Positions 11,345 to 21,421 of a stretch of 64,000 nt of DNA are shown here, piece by piece (position 1 is the stretch's first letter; the number at the start of each line of letters is the position of its first letter). The DNA comes from Metridium senile (Eukaryota > Cnidaria > Anthozoa > Actiniaria > Metridiidae), in assembly GCA_949775045.1 (NCBI GenBank), contig OX459104.1:18177819-18241818 (forward strand). The letters are read 5' to 3'. Below the pieces are notes generated by a model. The model was given only the letters and a program-made list of their open reading frames with translations. It ran no database searches and had not been told where the DNA came from. Position numbers and translations under genes: made by a program.

Positions 11345-11624
11345 TTTATTCCAACAAAGAAAGAAAGGGAGAAAGAAAGAAACACGGAAAGAAAGAGAGG
11401 AAGAAAGAAATAAAGAAAGGGAGAAAGAGATATAGAAAGAAAGAAAGAAAAAGAGAATAAAAGGAAGAGGAAAGAAAGCAAAAAAAAAATGCATCAATAA
11501 ATGAATCAATCAATAATAAATAAATAGACCAATGAATAAAGAAATATATAAATATATATATATATAAATATATATAAAAGTAGGTAAATAAATAAATAAA
11601 TGAATAAATAAATAAATACATACA

Positions 11625-11671
<47 letters not shown>

Positions 11672-11730
11672 ATACATAAATAAATAAATAAATGCGTAGA
11701 AATAAATCAACAATTCTTCCAATCAATACA
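11345..11730. repeat. Purine-rich tract followed by AAAT tetranucleotide array
   Basis: GAAA-rich low complexity (11345-11480), then AATAAATA repeats (11500-11705). Open frames rich in phenylalanine, tyrosine and isoleucine on the minus strand are artefacts. From 11730 to 12130 there is AT-rich DNA in which I see nothing. Confidence 0.9.
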
Positions 11731-12138
11731 CAAACTTTATATCTAATTTTTTTTATTCAGGGAAATAAGGAAAATAAATTAACCTGAATTCATTGTACAT
11801 ATACTATACTCCCAGAGAGTTATTTTCACTACTGTAAAATATCATTTATTTTCTGAGTTTTTTCTGAGTAAATTCTCTGTAAGAAGATATCCTGTGTGAT
11901 CACGTACAATATTCAAATTGACGTTTTTTGCAATAAGCTGTCTAAACTGCATTTAGTAATGGATTCAAGTCACTGATGTTATTGTTGAGTTAACCGTTTA
12001 CATAATGTATCGTGTTTTTAGTATTAACAATTCCATTGATTTATAGTCCTTTTGATCCGAAATTATCTATTTCTGTCTCAAGAATTCATACTTGTTTTCA
12101 TACTTGTACATATTCTTGTTTTTACTCAGTGTAAATCT

Positions 12139-12435
12139 CCCGGGGGGGGGGGTACTTGACCCAGTTTCTGACGGGGACGTTCCGCTGGTACCTATAAACC
12201 CTGACCCTATTTAAGACAGCAGAATCCTAAAAATATGCACCCTATTTCAAGACAAATTGGTAAAAAGTAGACCCTATCCAAGACTCAAGGGGGAAATTGT
12301 ATACCCTAGGTAAGGCAATTTAAGACAAATTAGGCTAAATTGTATACCCTATTCAAGACTCCAAGGCAAAAAACCATACCCTATTTGGCGGAACGTCCCC
12401 GTATAGTAAATATAAGGGAGTACCCCCCCCCCGGG
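12139..12435. mobile_element. hAT-like MITE with CCCGGG ends, 8-bp duplication
   Basis: Ends CCCGGGGGGG and complement CCCCCCCGGG, with G or C runs next to GTAC. GTAAATCT is present directly on both sides (12131-12138 and 12436-12443). Internal copies of TATACCCTATTCAAGAC are repeated. An 8-bp duplication fits hAT transposases. A relative with its own 8-bp duplication is at 62175-62450. Confidence 0.85.
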
Positions 12436-12744
12436 GTAAATCTTTAATTGTCAAAATATAACTTTTTTACATTTGTTGATAACTTTTTGTACTTTTTTCT
12501 ATATCTTTAATGGTCTCTAATTCCTTGCTCCAGATAAGAGATTTTTGGCATTGTTTTTTTTATCTGGGAAAATCTCCTTGATCCAAACCTTATGCGTAAA
12601 ATATTTTCATGTCAAGCCCATTATGACTCCATATCTATGTATTATTTACAAAATATATGATCTGTGATGTGGAGGTCAAAATTCAGTAGCATTAAGTTAT
12701 CACTAGCTTCAGACTATGAACTGTAATTCCGTTCGCATCGTCAG

Positions 12745-12935
12745 TAAGTAACACTCTCTTTTATACGATGTATAAATTACCATTTTTACTCCGACGAAGG
12801 ATTAACGTCCTAAACGTCAGTAAGTAACACTCTCTTTTATACGGTGTATACTTTGTAAACATCTAGTATAAAAATTAACACTTTTACTTTGTCGAAAGGT
12901 TGGCGTCCTCAACGTCAGTAATACTCTGCTTCACC
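12745..12935. repeat. 76-bp array, about 2 units
   Basis: Same unit as at 7160-7555 (GTCAGTAAGTAACACTCTC, TTTTTACTCCGACGAAGG), lying just beyond the 3' end of the gene at 13088-13879. Confidence 0.8.
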
Positions 12936-13087
12936 GCTTGTATGTAGTGATCTAGGACGTCAGAGATTATACTACTTTGACAAATTCACTCTCAAAGTTC
13001 CAGTTTTAGTTCATTGTTCTCGTCACTATTTTTGTACATTTGAGCTTCTTAAATCTCTTGTCAATATTTTTTTTTTGTTAATATTGG

Positions 13088-13879
13088 CTAGCTTTTCGTA
13101 TTCCTAAAACTGCTCATAGCTTCGTCATAAGACGGAGGAGGGTGATCGTACAAATGATACGAGGTAACGACATGTGCTACTGTACGAATCCTTTCGCTTA
13201 CACTTCGCTGATGAGGGCATGTCGTTGGCAAAGTGTCTTGATTATCGAAACATATCCTACGGTAGTATTTAGTTTCTTTTAAAAAACAGAAACATAAGAA
13301 GCTTATAAATACTGCAGCACTGAAGAGAGCGGCAGAGAGTAGGCCAGTATTTATAGAAGAGTGTTGCTCATCGCTCAGTTCTTCAATAGTTTGTTCCGTA
13401 GTACTATGTCCAACAGTCGGCAACGCAGTGCAAGTCTTGTTTACACATTCGAAACCAGTAGGACAGAAAACCGGGCAGGATGAACTCAATATCGGTGATG
13501 TCTGGACCGCTTTTGTTTTGATAATAACAGTTGAGTTCTTTTCGGTTGGTAGTGTTCTAGTGCAATTTTCACCATACAAGCATGTGCCATTGCAGCAATC
13601 AATTGAAGTGTTTGTCGATAAAAGGCAATCAACTCGAGTGGTGCAATCTATTGACGCCGTTTTCTTCATAATACAGACGTGAGATTCACACTTTTTGCCC
13701 CTCACACAATGAGTATCGTAGAAGCACTCTTTGTTTGTATTCAAGAAGCATTTTGGCCAGGATGTACAACGATTTTCACAGCAAACTTGATGGTTTTTAC
13801 ACATGGCGTCATATTCGCATCCATTTGCTCTCAATGAAGCGCAAAATATAAACACCAGTGCTTTTAAAGCAAGCTCCAT
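13088..13879 (-). CDS. Cysteine-rich single-pass membrane protein with PPxY tail (paralogue B)
   Basis: Intronless 263-aa protein. The frame is open to 13918, but that upstream codon is TTG. The first ATG (13879-13877) begins MELALKALVFIFCASLRANG, a good signal peptide, so I place the start there. The ectodomain matches paralogue A (VCC..RC.SWPKCF.NTN.ECFYDTHC, a later CCNGTC, then CPTGFECVNKTC) and has several N-glycosylation sites. A span at about 178-200 runs into CFCFLKETKYYRR, identical to paralogue A over 10 residues. The tail ends with PPPSYDEAM at about 247, a WW-domain ligand. It is shorter than paralogue A and lacks its first PPSY. The role is unknown; a cell-surface receptor or adaptor controlled by a WW-domain ubiquitin ligase is an inference. 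Confidence 0.85.
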   Translation of the reverse strand: MELALKALVFIFCASLRANGCEYDAMCKNHQVCCENRCTSWPKCFLNTNKECFYDTHCVRGKKCESHVCIMKKTASIDCTTRVDCLLSTNTSIDCCNGTCLYGENCTRTLPTEKNSTVIIKTKAVQTSPILSSSCPVFCPTGFECVNKTCTALPTVGHSTTEQTIEELSDEQHSSINTGLLSAALFSAAVFISFLCFCFLKETKYYRRICFDNQDTLPTTCPHQRSVSERIRTVAHVVTSYHLYDHPPPSYDEAMSSFRNTKS

Positions 13880-13943
13880 CGTCACTGAGGTTCTTCGTAA
13901 AGTCACTTCTAACGGCAATTCACAATAAATTGCTTCGTAATCG

Positions 13944-13951
13944 AATATATA
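13944..13951 (-). promoter_or_regulatory. TATA box of paralogue B
   Basis: TATATATT on the minus strand, 65-72 bp upstream of the chosen ATG. A start site about 30 bp downstream (near 13920) gives a 5' leader of about 40 bases and places the upstream in-frame codons at or before the transcript start, supporting the start at 13879. A CCAAT sequence on the same strand lies near 14037-14042. Confidence 0.45.
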
Positions 13952-14780
13952 CTACACATGACTCGAATGTTGTTATTTAGCGAGTTAAAGTCTTTGTGTT
14001 GTTCGCCAATCTATTCCGTGAGACATAAACGTGCTTCATTGGCTATCGCTCACATCAAACTGAAAATCATCACACTACTGAATGATATACCCTCCGGACA
14101 TCGACATCGAAACCGCAATAATAATCGTTTTGAATAATAGAAAAAACAAAGACAATACCTACCGCTGTTTCGTATTAACAGATAAGCTAAACTTTGCATT
14201 TTTGATGGTTCATTTGCTTATTATTTTGTCTTTAGTGAGTTTAGGGTTATTAGTTTTGTACGAACTCATGTTCGGCATTATTGGACCAGCTTGTGTTTTT
14301 CAAATTTGAAAACCATCTGGGGCCAGTTGTACGTACGAAGCCTGGATAAAGTTATCCAGTGTATAGAATTTGTATAGGTTTAGCCCGTTGGATAGGGATT
14401 TATCCGGTGGATAGAGCTAAATTCAGGCTTCAATATATACCATTTTGCACTCTCAACATTGTACTCGATGTAATTACTACATGGTGTTACTACAAGGCGT
14501 GTTGTGTGATTTTCACGAGGAATAATTATAAGAAGTGTGTCGTCTGTTTGCATTAGTATCGCTGCTTAACAGGAATTAGTTTATTGTTTTGTTTTATTCT
14601 AAGCTTTGGATTATAGTATTGATATTTTAAGCCGTTGTTAGTTAGTGATGCTAATTATAAAAGTAATTAAAAACGGTAATAACATTTTGATAAATTTAAA
14701 GTCTTTGTAAACAGTTGAAATAGTTTATATTAGTTATTAGTGTATATTTATTCTGTAATTTTAAGGAACGTTTATTACCA

Positions 14781-14816
14781 AATAAAGGCATTAAAAAAAA
14801 AAAAAAAAAAAAAAAA
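14781..14816 (+). repeat. AATAAA plus 24-base poly(A): retroposed 3' end
   Basis: AATAAA at 14781-14786 is followed 6 bp later by 24 A (14793-14816). A genomic poly(A) run just behind a polyadenylation signal is the mark of a reverse-transcribed RNA. The upstream 14560-14780 has no coding frame, so this may be a non-coding retroposon or the 3' UTR of a processed copy. Confidence 0.5.
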
Positions 14817-14849
14817 CGGTAATAATAATGATTTTCTAGGGAGATGTTA

Positions 14850-14852
14850 GGA

Positions 14853-14918
<66 letters not shown>

Positions 14919-14995
14919 TATTTGTTTATTAATAATAATAAAAATAATAATAATTTATAAAAATAATAATAATGATGATGATGATAATAATAATG

Positions 14996-15044
<49 letters not shown>

Positions 15045-15068
15045 TATATATATATATATATATATATT

Positions 15069-15154
<86 letters not shown>

Positions 15155-15190
15155 GATGATGATGATGATGATGATAATAATAATAATAAC
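14850..15190. repeat. (ATT)n next to (AAT)n: long self-complementary microsatellite
   Basis: About 65 bp of ATT triplets are followed by AAT triplets with an (AT)n island at 15046-15066. The two halves are reverse complements, so the region can fold into a very long hairpin. Poly-Asn, poly-Ile and poly-Leu frames are artefacts. Confidence 0.9.
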
Positions 15191-15335
15191 AGCAAGAAGA
15201 CCTGATATTATAGTTATCTACAAAACAGAAAAGAAGGTCCAACTAATTGATATTGCTGTACTAGCGGACTACAGGTTAATCGGAGAAAGAAAAGGAGAAT
15301 TTAAGATCGACAAGTATAACAAGAACTCTAGCTAA
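15189..15335 (+). pseudogene. Non-LTR retrotransposon ORF, C-terminal fragment part 1
   Basis: Translates as ARRPDIIVIYKTEKKVQLID, then IAVLADYRLIGERKGEFKID, then KYNKNSS and a stop. This is the RPDI..D...K...IDVA..AD..I..KE..K..KY block found near the C-terminus of non-LTR retrotransposon polyproteins in cnidarians and other invertebrates (from memory). A frameshift before the stop is implied because the continuing homology (LERLWKKK) is in another frame. It is 5' truncated against the AAT microsatellite. Confidence 0.7.
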
Positions 15336-15355
15336 GAGTAGAATTAGAAAGACTT

Positions 15356-16272
15356 CATTCTCGTACCCAGACCCTTCTCAGCTTTCTAACGAAAGGTCGT
15401 GGCTCTTGGAATTCCTATAATTTCAAGTGATCTGATTGACTGAGTGGTATAACAATAGCAATGGTTTAACTAGGTATATCCACAGGTAGCCCAAGCTCAC
15501 TATTTATAAGAGAATATAAGGCGACTTTTAAACCTTCGATGTTTTTGTCGTGGATTCCACGAACTGGGATCCCTGTGTTGTTATATTATGGGATAGATTA
15601 CAAAACACCTCGTGTAACAAGACTCGTGTTACCTCACTTAGTTTACTGTAATACGGAAGAAAATAAAATTATGTAGAATCAAGGGTCGTAATTTGGTTTG
15701 TGTTCGCCACAGTTTTTCAACTAAATATTAAAACAATTCAATAAAAACTTTTCAGTGTCATTTTCAGTTATAATTTTTAAATAATAATTAATAATTAATT
15801 AAAATTAATTGTCTGTGAAGATTTCAAGCGATTTGGGTTAAAATTAAACAAGTACCCGCTATTTTTAAATTCGCCAAACTCACTGTGCCGCGGGAAGGTT
15901 ACAGCTTCGGAGAACCTAAGACACGTGTCAACATTCTAAAGTTACAGGCTCATAAATCCTTTCTTTTTTTAAGTTTATAGAATTCTGATCCAAGAATGCT
16001 ATTCTACGGTAATATTTCCTTATCCATGCCTAATTTTACCGCTCAAATTAATGCACTTCTTTAACCATTAAAATCAATTCACAAAACATAACTGAATAGT
16101 ACATTTGCAAATTCAAAAGTTGGCGTCGATGCGATGTGCTCGTTCATTCGTTCATTCTTGTGCCCAGAGCACCTATGTTGTCGCTGTCACAACAATTCTG
16201 GCTTTCCGGTTGTAGGGTTTCGCAGAGCCTACGATCTGACATAAAGCTGAGTAGGGTCTGGGTACGAGAATG
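15356..16272. mobile_element. 917-bp TIR element inserted in a retrotransposon, 9-bp duplication
   Basis: Ends CATTCTCGTACCCAGACCC and its exact complement, with sub-terminal TCAGCTTT shared. GAAAGACTT is duplicated at 15347-15355 and 16273-16281. It holds no transposase frame. Removing it in thought brings the two halves of the retrotransposon frame together, proving it is the younger insertion. Confidence 0.9.
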
Positions 16273-16467
16273 GAAAGACTTTGGAAAAAGAAAACAATGA
16301 CAATACCATTTGTTATAGGTTCATTAGGGGCCATTTCAAAACAATTAAAACATCACTTGAGTAGATTAGACTTAGAAAAGATCAGCATCATAGACATTCA
16401 GAAATCTGTATTTCTAGGAACAGCTCGCATACTAAGAAGAGTGCTTCAGCTCTCAGGATCGGGTTAG
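16273..16467 (+). pseudogene. Non-LTR retrotransposon ORF, C-terminal fragment part 2
   Basis: The frame ERLWKKKTMTIPFVIGSLGA, ISKQLKHHLSRLDLEKISII, DIQKSVFLGTARILRRVLQL ends in a stop at 16467. It corresponds to the extreme C-terminus of the same polyprotein (typical block VIPVVIGALG...L..I......IQK.ALLGTARILRKVL). The 3' tail runs to an (ATT)n end at about 16755-16768. The ATG at 16270 belongs to the inserted element, so it is not a start codon. Confidence 0.75.
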
Positions 16468-16766
16468 ATCTTGGGCTGAAACAAGCTACCAGCAACATTT
16501 ATTGTAAACGATTATTTGTGAAATAAAGGGAATAATTATAACTAGCGACTTCTGTCAGAAAGTGAAGTGCTGCAACGAAAAGGTAATCATTTATATAGCG
16601 TAAAAAATATTGACTTAGCTTTACTAAAAATTTTGATTCGCAATCAACCTAGTTTAATTTTTGATTTGAATTGTAAATAGTGTGTTTTCTTTTGTAATAT
16701 AGAGTTGAAATATTTATTGTAAAGCATCGAAACTTTGTATTTTGCTTAATAAATTATTATTATTAT

Positions 16767-16806
16767 TATTTACTGATGTTTCGAGCTTTAGCCCTTCGTC
16801 GGAGTA
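16767..16806 (-). ncRNA. Hammerhead-like motif, degenerate copy
   Basis: Minus-strand ACT, CCGACGA, A, GGGC-TAAA-GCTC, GAAAC, ATC, AGT. Same layout as 2805-2842 but with AUC at the cleavage site. It sits directly at the 3' tail of the retrotransposon fragment. Confidence 0.35.
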
Positions 16807-16974
16807 AAGTATAAAACGATTGATTTTGCTTTTGAACTTTAAAGTAATTAAATGGGAATGGAGATAAACACTGAAAAATGTAATTGAAAATAAATTTGTT
16901 ATGAAATTTAATAAAAATTAAGTAGGTAGAGGTTATTAAATCACATATTACAGATTAAGTAACTTTATAGTATA

Positions 16975-17243
16975 CAGCTATTTCAAAAAACGTTGAATAC
17001 TGAATAGTGCATTCCAAGACTAAAGGGCATTGTGGGTCTCATTGATTCATAGTAAATAATACATATACATCAATAATTACCCCCTGTTACTAGCTTGTAT
17101 ATTGTTTTGAATGGAATGCACTAAGAATAAAATAACTAATTATCATTTATTTTACTTTAAACAATATTACATGACCCAAAATGCACTTCAGTCTTGCAAT
17201 GCACTATTCAGTATTCAGTATTCTACGTTTTTGGAAATAGCTG
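16975..17243. mobile_element. MITE with CAGCTATTTC ends and TA duplication
   Basis: Arms start CAGCTATTTCAAAAAACG and match the complement ending at 17243 for about 70 bp (including GAATACTGAATAGTGCATT), flanked by TA at 16973-16974 and 17244-17245. It has no coding frame. The terminus resembles the CACCTATTTC family. Confidence 0.75.
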
Positions 17244-18009
17244 TATATTAAATGAAAAAGACGTGTTTGATTTAAAAATATTCATTGTTTAATTGAATGA
17301 ATATAATGAATTAAGAAATAATCATGACAAATCATACATAATAAGTAAAATAAGCGTGCTTGATCCGGTAAATAATTCACCGATATCATCTCTGTATCTG
17401 GTATAGTCACAGGTAGCCCAAACTCACTGTTAGTGTTGATTTACTAAGGGATATATGATTGGGTACTTTTGAACCTTTGATTTGTTGCCTTAAAATTGAA
17501 TAAAATTCAACAAAACTCTTACAGTGTCTTCTTGTTGATATACGTCATGAGGTACATAAATGACGTCATATGTATAAAGCAATGACGTAATACACCACGT
17601 GACAAAAAATTACTCACTTTGTTTCCATCTGACTATGTTTAGAGGATTAGCTGTGTAAATACCCTTAATTTTGACCATATATGGTCATTTTGTTACATTC
17701 TTTCACATTTGGCGGGAAATTTGAGTTTCTTTAATTAATGATAACTTTTGAACCGTTCATCCGATTTAGGTGGGATTTTCATTAAAATGCATCGTTTTGA
17801 GCATAGAGCAGTTTAGTTACCTTGTGAAATCAATTTCAAAATTCTACATACGTCCGTTATGACGTCATCCTGTCAATCACGAGTGAGACACCAATACCAT
17901 TGAATGCAGATTTCCTCAAACTATCTTCATGACAAATTTGGTTACATTTAGAGAATTTTGCACAAAGCTGTGGACCCAGTGGCAGGAAATTATACCATTT
18001 CTGACCATC

Positions 18010-18845
18010 GTGTACTATTCTATTCTATCATATTCTATTCTATTCTATCATATTCTATTCTATTCTATTCTATTCTATTCTATTCTATTCTATTGTATTC
18101 TATTCTATTCTATTCTATTCTATTCTATTCTATTCTATTCTATTCTATTCTATTCTATTCTATTCTATTCTATTCTATTCTATTCTATTCTATTCTATTC
18201 TATTCTATTCTATTCTATTTTATTCTATTCTATTCTATTCTATTTTATTCTATTCTATTTTATTCTATTCTATTCTATTCTATTCTATTCTATTCTATCC
18301 TATCCTATTCTATTCTATTCTATTCTATTCTATTCTATTCTATTTTATTCTATTCTATTCTATTCTATTCTATTCTATTCTATTTTATTCTATTTTATTC
18401 TATTCTGTTCTATTCTATTCTATTCTATTTTATTCTATTCTATTCTATTCTATTTTATTCTATTCTATTCTATTCTATTCTATTCTATTTTATTCTATTT
18501 TATTCTATTCTATTCTATTCTGTTCTATTCTATTCTATTCTATTTTATTCTATTCTATTCTATTCTATTCTATTTTATTCTATTTTATTCTATTCTGTTC
18601 TATTCTATTGTATTGTATTGTATTGTTTTCAATTCTATTCTATTCTATTCTATTCTATTTTATTCTGTTCTATTGTATTGTATTGTATTGTATTGTATTT
18701 TATTCTATTGTATTCAATTTTATTCTAATGTTCTATTCTATTCAATTTTATTGTATTGTATTGTATTGTATTGTATTGTATTGTATTGTATTGTATTGTA
18801 TTGTATGGTATTCTATTCTAATGTTCTATTCTATTCTATTCGCTA
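18010..18845. repeat. 830-bp TATTC pentanucleotide satellite
   Basis: Almost pure ATTCT repeats with scattered ATTTT variants, switching to ATTGT-rich blocks after 18600. A pentamer without stops keeps several frames open (the FYSIL-type 305-aa frame). These are artefacts. The variant gradient at the right end suggests local spread of a point-mutated unit. Confidence 0.95.
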
Positions 18846-19350
18846 ATAATAATAATAATAATATGTTTTAGGAGCATATAACTATTGTGTCTATGCTCTT
18901 ACAATGAAATAAAACGATAAATAAGACGATTTAGATGAGAGAAAGAAGGCTTATAAAAGACAAGACGTAATTTAAGCAAATACAGACTGTCAACAGTCAT
19001 TTAAACAATATAATTAAAAAATATAGAAGTATATATATATATATATTTATAAAAAGTATTATAATAATTATTGTATGAGGTTTATATTAAAATGTATATA
19101 TATGTCAAGACTATGGCCAATAAAAATTATCAATAACAAATGTATAAAATGATTGTCATCAATCGAATTAAAAATGAGAAGAATGAAAATACGTCACTCA
19201 TTGCAAATAATAATCTAAGAAAAATATTTGTTAAAAAGATGTGTTTTAACTGAGTTTTTGAACTCGCTAGGTTGCAATGGGGGATTTTCCTTCCGGGGTG
19301 TTTTCCGACGTGGTGAGATATTTAGGTAAATCGGTCTTAGGTACTGCTAG

Positions 19351-19520
19351 GATACATTGTGGGAACGACTTTAGCCGAAATTGGTAAATTTCTAAGAGAG
19401 CAATTTTATATGAAACGCGTTCTTATTTTTGGCAAGTTGTTTTTAGGATTTTTCACATATAAATTATCGTGCGTTATAAATTTACCAAATCCAGCTAAAG
19501 TCGTTCCCACAATGCATCAT
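19351..19520. mobile_element. Short foldback element
   Basis: ATTGTGGGAACGACTTTAGC and following bases on the left are mirrored by the complement at 19480-19515 (GCTAAAGTCGTTCCCACAAT). Arms are about 50 bp. The 89-aa frame across it is not credible as a gene. Confidence 0.7.
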
Positions 19521-20040
19521 AGCGTTGCTATGAGACGCTCTGATCTCGAAAAACCATATTGCATAGTAAATTTCAATCTATCTCTAGTAAGTAGACAATA
19601 TAGTTGTTTCGAAGCACATATTTTTTAGGTTGAAAATTGTTGGTGAGGTTGTAAAAAAACTGAATCGAGCCACCTTAATAGATTTCCCAAATGTTTAAAT
19701 ATGGGAATAAACATAACTTTAATAATGTACAGCTTCAATTTCAAAGCTATAGCTATAACGAAGACTGATTTCTACTAGAATTTAATGACAACATAAGCGC
19801 TGTGAAAATATATCAAAACTTTCAAATTCAAAGATCCCCCGTATATATATTTTGAATACGATAATAAATATAAACTGAAATGTCCAGTGACAACTAGCTT
19901 ATTCCTTCATTGACTTACTAAGCAATTATTTGGTATTTTAAATATATTTTGGCTATTATGAATAATTTGCAAGCGTTCACTTTTGAGGTGGGGGAGAGGG
20001 GGGGGGGGGGGAGTTGCGATTCTTTTTTTTTTCTAATCTT

Positions 20041-20068
20041 GCATAGATAGATAGATAGATAGATAGAC
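20041..20068. repeat. (GATA)n microsatellite, tail of a retrotransposon
   Basis: GATA units abut the 3' end of the minus-strand non-LTR remnant next to it, as expected for the element's 3' terminal microsatellite. Confidence 0.6.
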
Positions 20069-20277
20069 TCTTTATTTTGAGAGGGTGACACTAAATAGTC
20101 TTCATAGACTAATAAACTTGTGGCCCTCAAATAACATACAAACAAATAAATAGATTAAAAGCTATAAAATACAAATATAAAATGTTAAAATACTATATAT
20201 AAAAAACTAATAGAAAATTTACATGTACAATTATGATTTGAACTAACCTAGTAATAAATATAATAATGTTAATTAAG

Positions 20278-20418
20278 TTATACTATAAAATGATTTATAT
20301 TGGTTTGATTATCTAAAAAATATTTATATAAAGAAGATTTAAAAACGTTAAAAGAATCCTCCTTTCTTAAAACTACTGGTAGACTATTCCATAAAATGGT
20401 TGTAATAACACTAAAAGA
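20278..20418 (-). pseudogene. Non-LTR retrotransposon RT C-terminus remnant
   Basis: The minus strand translates FSVITTILWNSLPVVLRKED, SFNVFKSSLYKYFLDNQ, TNINHFIV, stop. The WNSLP..LR...S...FK..LYKY.L pattern is the usual C-terminal end of CR1/L2-like reverse transcriptase ORFs. The 3' UTR runs from 20277 to the GATA repeat at 20045. The rest of the element is missing. Confidence 0.7.
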
Positions 20419-21156
20419 CATGCATGCGTGCATGCATGTATTTGAGTGTTAGTTGCCACTGCTGTTTGTCCATCGTTTCAATGGTAAGATCTGATGACTC
20501 TGACGAATTGAAACACAGCAATAAATAATTGGTGTGTTACATACAACCTAACGTCGCGCTAGTCAAAACACCACGGAGGGAGGGAGGGAGAGTTATATTT
20601 TAACATTTGTTTAGCTTTCGCGCGGCCACATATGTAGGTGTTTAAGAATACTAGGAGTGGAAGTGTTCATTATCCCAGGCCTCATTAAATATACAAAAGT
20701 TCTCTGATATTCACACTACCATTAACATTTTTACTGCTTTACAAAAACAAGCTTGCTGTCAGCTTTGAAGCAAAACTTTGACAAATTCCTGGGATGACGT
20801 CACCTCATTTACATTTTCAGATTTCAAATGTTCATATCTCAAAAAGGAGATCAGAGGTCGACATCAAGAAATATTAAGTACACTTATTATACACTTCATG
20901 TACAACAGATTTGAAAAGAAGGGCGTCAGGTGCACTTTAATAAGGAAGGCAAAGGCAAAGAAGTAACGATGTTTCGACATCTTCCGATGTCTTGTCAACT
21001 ATTATACATGATTCATTATGAATTAAAAAATTGACAAGCTGGGTAAAAATTGAGAAGGCACGCATCCGCAGAAGCCGGATGGGGCGAGATTTCAGCTAAC
21101 ATATCGGTCACATTCTCCAATGATTTCGTTGATCTTGTATTCTTTACTTGTGTATA

Positions 21157-21421
21157 CACCTATTTCAATTAACGTTGTCCATCTGGAATGGTTGATCTGA
21201 GACCCATAGGAATTGTGGGAGTTCAATAAATTCCAAATTTGTTGTTTTAATCACACTTGAATGGTGCTGAATTATGGATAATAGTATTTCAGAAGTAAAC
21301 ATTAATATTCAAGCGTGATTATAATACAAAATGTAGTGTATTTGCAGTTTAACGAGCTCCCACAATTCCTATCGGTCTCAGATCGACCATTCCAGATGGA
21401 CAACGTTAATTGAAATAGGTG
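21157..21421. mobile_element. MITE with CACCTATTTCAATT ends and TA duplication
   Basis: Arms carry CACCTATTTCAATTAACG, then TTGTCCATCTGGAATGG and GATCTGAGACC, matched by the complement ending at 21421. TA lies on both sides. Arms are about 75 bp and no coding frame exists. Confidence 0.8.

Noticed and set aside
13880..13918. N-terminal extension of paralogue B (13 extra residues)
   Set aside because: The upstream codon is TTG, not ATG; it would precede a good signal peptide and lies at the predicted transcript start.
17929..18871. 305- and 256-aa open frames in the pentamer satellite
   Set aside because: A 5-bp repeat without stops is open in all three frames; the peptides are FYSIL-type repeats with no gene features.
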